From positions 389,425-453,424 of the forward strand of contig JAXHNI010000007.1 in assembly GCA_034520625.1 (NCBI GenBank): a stretch of DNA of 64,000 nucleotides. Direction: 5' to 3'. Below, piece after piece: positions 62,037 through 64,000 of this stretch (the first letter of the stretch is position 1; every line of letters begins with the position of its first letter). Below the pieces are notes generated by a model, which was not told the DNA's origin, searched no databases, and saw only the letters and a program-made list of their open reading frames with translations. The position numbers were made by a program, and so were the translations under genes. Origin of the DNA: JAANXG01 sp034520625 (GTDB lineage Bacteria > Pseudomonadota > Gammaproteobacteria > Arenicellales > JAANXG01).

Positions 62037-62672
62037 TCAGTCAGTCTGTTCGGTCAGTTTCCGGGCCTGCCCCACCCAGTCGTCGCGCTGGATGCGACCC
62101 TTGAAGTCCAGCTCCTCGTCGAAGCGGGCAATGTCCTCCTCGCTCCATCCGGCGATCTGGGACAGGGAGGTCACCCCCGCATTCTGGAGCTTCTCGGCCA
62201 TCACCGGACCGACGCCGCCGAGCCGGGTCAGGTCCTCGTCCGCACTCTGCTTCGCGGCCGGGGCCTCCTGCTTGCTCTCTTCCTGCGCCTTGGCGGGCTT
62301 GTCGGCCTTCGCCGCGGGCGCCTGCTCCGCGCTCTTCTTCGGGGCGGCCTTGCCTTCGGACTTGCCGCCGATGCTGGTGATCTCCAGCTCGGTGTAGTTC
62401 TGGCGATGCCCGGCGTGGGTCCGCGAGTTCTGGCGCCGCCGGAACTTCAGTATGCGGACCTTCGGCCCGCGGCCGTGCTCGACGACCCGGGCGCCGACGG
62501 AGGCGCCGGTGTACGGTGATCCCACGTCGATCCGGTCGCCGTCGGCCACCAGCAGCACATTGTCGAGCTGCACGTCGGCGCCGGGCTCGGCCCGCAGGCT
62601 TTCGACCTTGACACGATCGCCGACAGCCACGCGGTACTGCTTGCCGCCGCTTTCGATCACCGCATACATCAT
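62037..62672 (-). CDS. rplU: 50S ribosomal protein L21 with C-terminal helix-hairpin-helix extension
   Basis: 211 aa instead of about 103. The first ~100 residues are normal L21 (MYAVIESGGKQYRVAVGDRV, GPKVRILKFRRRQNSRTHAG, HRQNYTELEITSIG). A Lys/Ala/Glu-rich linker follows to about residue 155, and then LTRLGGVGPVMAEKLQNAGV, TSLSQIAGWSEEDIARFDEE, a helix-hairpin-helix-like module. Such tails occur in some other lineages' L21; role unknown. Confidence 0.93.
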   Translation of the reverse strand: MMYAVIESGGKQYRVAVGDRVKVESLRAEPGADVQLDNVLLVADGDRIDVGSPYTGASVGARVVEHGRGPKVRILKFRRRQNSRTHAGHRQNYTELEITSIGGKSEGKAAPKKSAEQAPAAKADKPAKAQEESKQEAPAAKQSADEDLTRLGGVGPVMAEKLQNAGVTSLSQIAGWSEEDIARFDEELDFKGRIQRDDWVGQARKLTEQTD

Positions 62673-62854
62673 TGATTCTCCAGGAAAATTTTGTTTCGGG
62701 ACCGGATTGTGTCCCGTGGCGAGCGCGCGATTTTATCCACCGCGCCGCCCCAGGTCAATTGGCGGCGCCGGGAAGCCATAATTTAGTTGCGATTTGGGAT
62801 CAACCCCGGCATTCTCTGGTCCAATCGGCATCCGCAACAACGACCTTCAGACCC

Positions 62855-63871
62855 TTGAATATCCGATCCACCCCCATCAAAACCGCGGAGCACGGCGCCC
62901 CGGTAGACCTGTCGGGAATCGTCGGGCTGGTCGAAGACGAACTGGAGTCGGTGAACCTCCTGATCGCCGACCGGCTGCGCTCGGACATCGCCCTCATCAA
63001 CCAGCTGGCCGCCTACATCATCAACAGCGGCGGCAAGCGGCTGCGCCCGGTCACCCTGCTGCTGTCCGCCGGCGCCTGCCAGCAGAAATCCGACGCCCAC
63101 ATCAACCTGGCGGCGATCGTGGAGTTCATCCACACCGCCACGCTGCTGCACGACGACGTGGTGGACGACTCGGACATGCGCCGCGGCAAGGCCACCGCCA
63201 ACGAGCTCTGGGGCAACTCCGCCAGCGTCCTGGTGGGGGATTTCCTCTACTCCCGCTCCTTCGAGATGATGGTGGAGATCGGCAGCATGCGGGTGATGGA
63301 GATCATGTCCAGCACCACCAACCAGATTGCCGAGGGGGAAGTCCTGCAGCTCATCAACTGCGGGTCGCCGGATACCACCGAGGAGCGCTACCTCGACACC
63401 ATCCGCCGCAAGACGGCCAAGCTGTTCGAATCGGCGTCCCAGCTCGGGGCCGTGGCCAGCAACCAGTCCTCCGCTGTGGAGGACGCCATGGCCCGCTACG
63501 GCCTGCACCTGGGCACCGCCTTTCAGCTCATCGACGACGTTCTGGACTACGGCCCGGAGTCCGACGAGCTGGGCAAGAACATCGGCGACGACCTGGCCGA
63601 AGGTAAGCCCACCCTGCCCCTGATCAATGCCATCGCCAGGGGCACCCCGGCCCAGCAGGAGCTGCTCCGGGAAGCCATCCGCAACGGCGGCCTGGAGCAG
63701 ATTGAAAAGGTGCAGGAAGCAATTGAATCCACGGGCTCCCTTGCGTACACTGCCCGCCGCGCTCGCGAAGAGGCGGAAAGCGCCCAGCAGGCTCTGTCCA
63801 TCATTCCCGAATCGCCTTACAAGCAGGCGTTGCTGGACTTGGCCGTTTTCGCCGTCGAACGCAATTATTAA
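62855..63871 (+). CDS. ispB: Octaprenyl/polyprenyl diphosphate synthase
   Basis: 338 aa from TTG (MNIRSTPIKTAEHGAPVDLS). First Asp-rich motif DDVVDDSDMRRGK in TATLLHDDVVDDSD, second in FQLIDDVLDYGPESDELGKN; INSGGKRLRPVTLLLSAGAC binds the substrate. Makes the polyprenyl tail of ubiquinone. Divergent from rplU, as in E. coli. An in-frame ATG at 62672 overlaps rplU and is not likely. Confidence 0.93.
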   Translation: MNIRSTPIKTAEHGAPVDLSGIVGLVEDELESVNLLIADRLRSDIALINQLAAYIINSGGKRLRPVTLLLSAGACQQKSDAHINLAAIVEFIHTATLLHDDVVDDSDMRRGKATANELWGNSASVLVGDFLYSRSFEMMVEIGSMRVMEIMSSTTNQIAEGEVLQLINCGSPDTTEERYLDTIRRKTAKLFESASQLGAVASNQSSAVEDAMARYGLHLGTAFQLIDDVLDYGPESDELGKNIGDDLAEGKPTLPLINAIARGTPAQQELLREAIRNGGLEQIEKVQEAIESTGSLAYTARRAREEAESAQQALSIIPESPYKQALLDLAVFAVERNY

Positions 63872-63878
63872 CCTGTAG

Positions 63879-63896
63879 GTCGGGCGCCAGCCCGAC
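63879..63896. terminator. Hairpin after ispB
   Basis: GTCGGGC-GCCA-GCCCGAC, a 7-bp stem 7 bp after the ispB stop, without a clear T-run. REP-like; may help termination. Confidence 0.5.
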
Positions 63897-63914
63897 AAAG
63901 TCCGTGTCGGAAAT

Positions 63915-63991
63915 CGGGGTGTAGCTCAGCCTGGTAGAGCACTGTCTTCGGGAGGCAGGGGCCGCGTGTTCGAATCACGCCACCCCGACCA
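63915..63991 (+). tRNA. tRNA-Pro(CGG)
   Basis: 77 nt: acceptor CGGGGTG pairs with CACCCCG, ACCA encoded; D-arm AGCTCAGCCTGGTAGAGC; anticodon stem CTGTC/GGCAG with loop TTCGGGA (anticodon CGG); T-loop TGTTCGAATCA. Confidence 0.96.
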
Positions 63992-64000
63992 ATCAAATCA

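Noticed and set aside
1..64000. CRISPR array, rRNA operon or riboswitch
   Set aside because: No regularly spaced repeats, no rRNA sequence and no recognisable riboswitch core were seen.

Overview
The window looks like the chromosome of a high-GC gammaproteobacterium. The right-hand third carries housekeeping genes in an order typical of that class (lspA-ileS-ribF-murJ-rpsT, proB-obgE, rpmA-rplU, ispB) plus a type IV pilus minor-pilin cluster (fimT/gspH-like, pilV, pilW, pilX, pilY1, pilE). High GC, a TTG-started rpsT and an extended L21 would fit an Ectothiorhodospiraceae/Chromatiales-like lineage, but that placement is inference; no 16S rRNA gene is present.

Left part (1-39 kb): an accessory region with heavy gene decay. 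It opens with an IS4/Tn5-type transposase and continues through intact cargo mixed with broken genes. Intact cargo includes three LysE/RhtB-type exporters, three intact EamA/DMT exporters plus one inactivated by a stop codon, several LysR regulators, a four- to five-gene exporter/OsmC/enoyl-CoA hydratase operon, and a MarR-TM peptide-rhodanese unit with a divergent quinone oxidoreductase. It also includes an MBL-fold protein with a divergent AraC regulator, a TetR-controlled RND/outer-membrane operon, two GNATs, a GntP-like permease and an aminotransferase. Fragments of IS91, IS3, IS5, tyrosine recombinase, GST, GFA, MaoC, OsmC, LysR and glutamate-synthase genes are scattered between them. Nonsense mutations here are mostly TGA, and two clearly replace a conserved Trp codon. 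A GFA and a VOC gene are each preceded by the same integron attC-like half-site, which suggests old gene-cassette material.

The region ends at 36.0-39.2 kb with a MOBH-type relaxase, an AlpA-like HTH protein and a tyrosine integrase next to tRNA-Thr(CGT). This is the usual right end of an integrative element, whose other end is not seen in the window.

Right part (39.2-64 kb): core genome. After tRNA-Thr come a GspH/FimT pseudopilin, a Fur-family regulator with an operator-like palindrome, and the pilV-pilW-pilX-pilY1-pilE operon. PilY1 is unusually long (1990 aa) and contains four repeated beta-sandwich-like modules. Just downstream, a truncated pilY1 C-terminal copy plus a second pilE form a partial tandem duplication, separated from the first by a DUF4124-glutaredoxin gene. 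The housekeeping block follows, interspersed with several intergenic hairpin repeats. Two of these hairpins share a conserved ~54-nt loop but have different, internally complementary stems. The window closes with ispB and tRNA-Pro(CGG).
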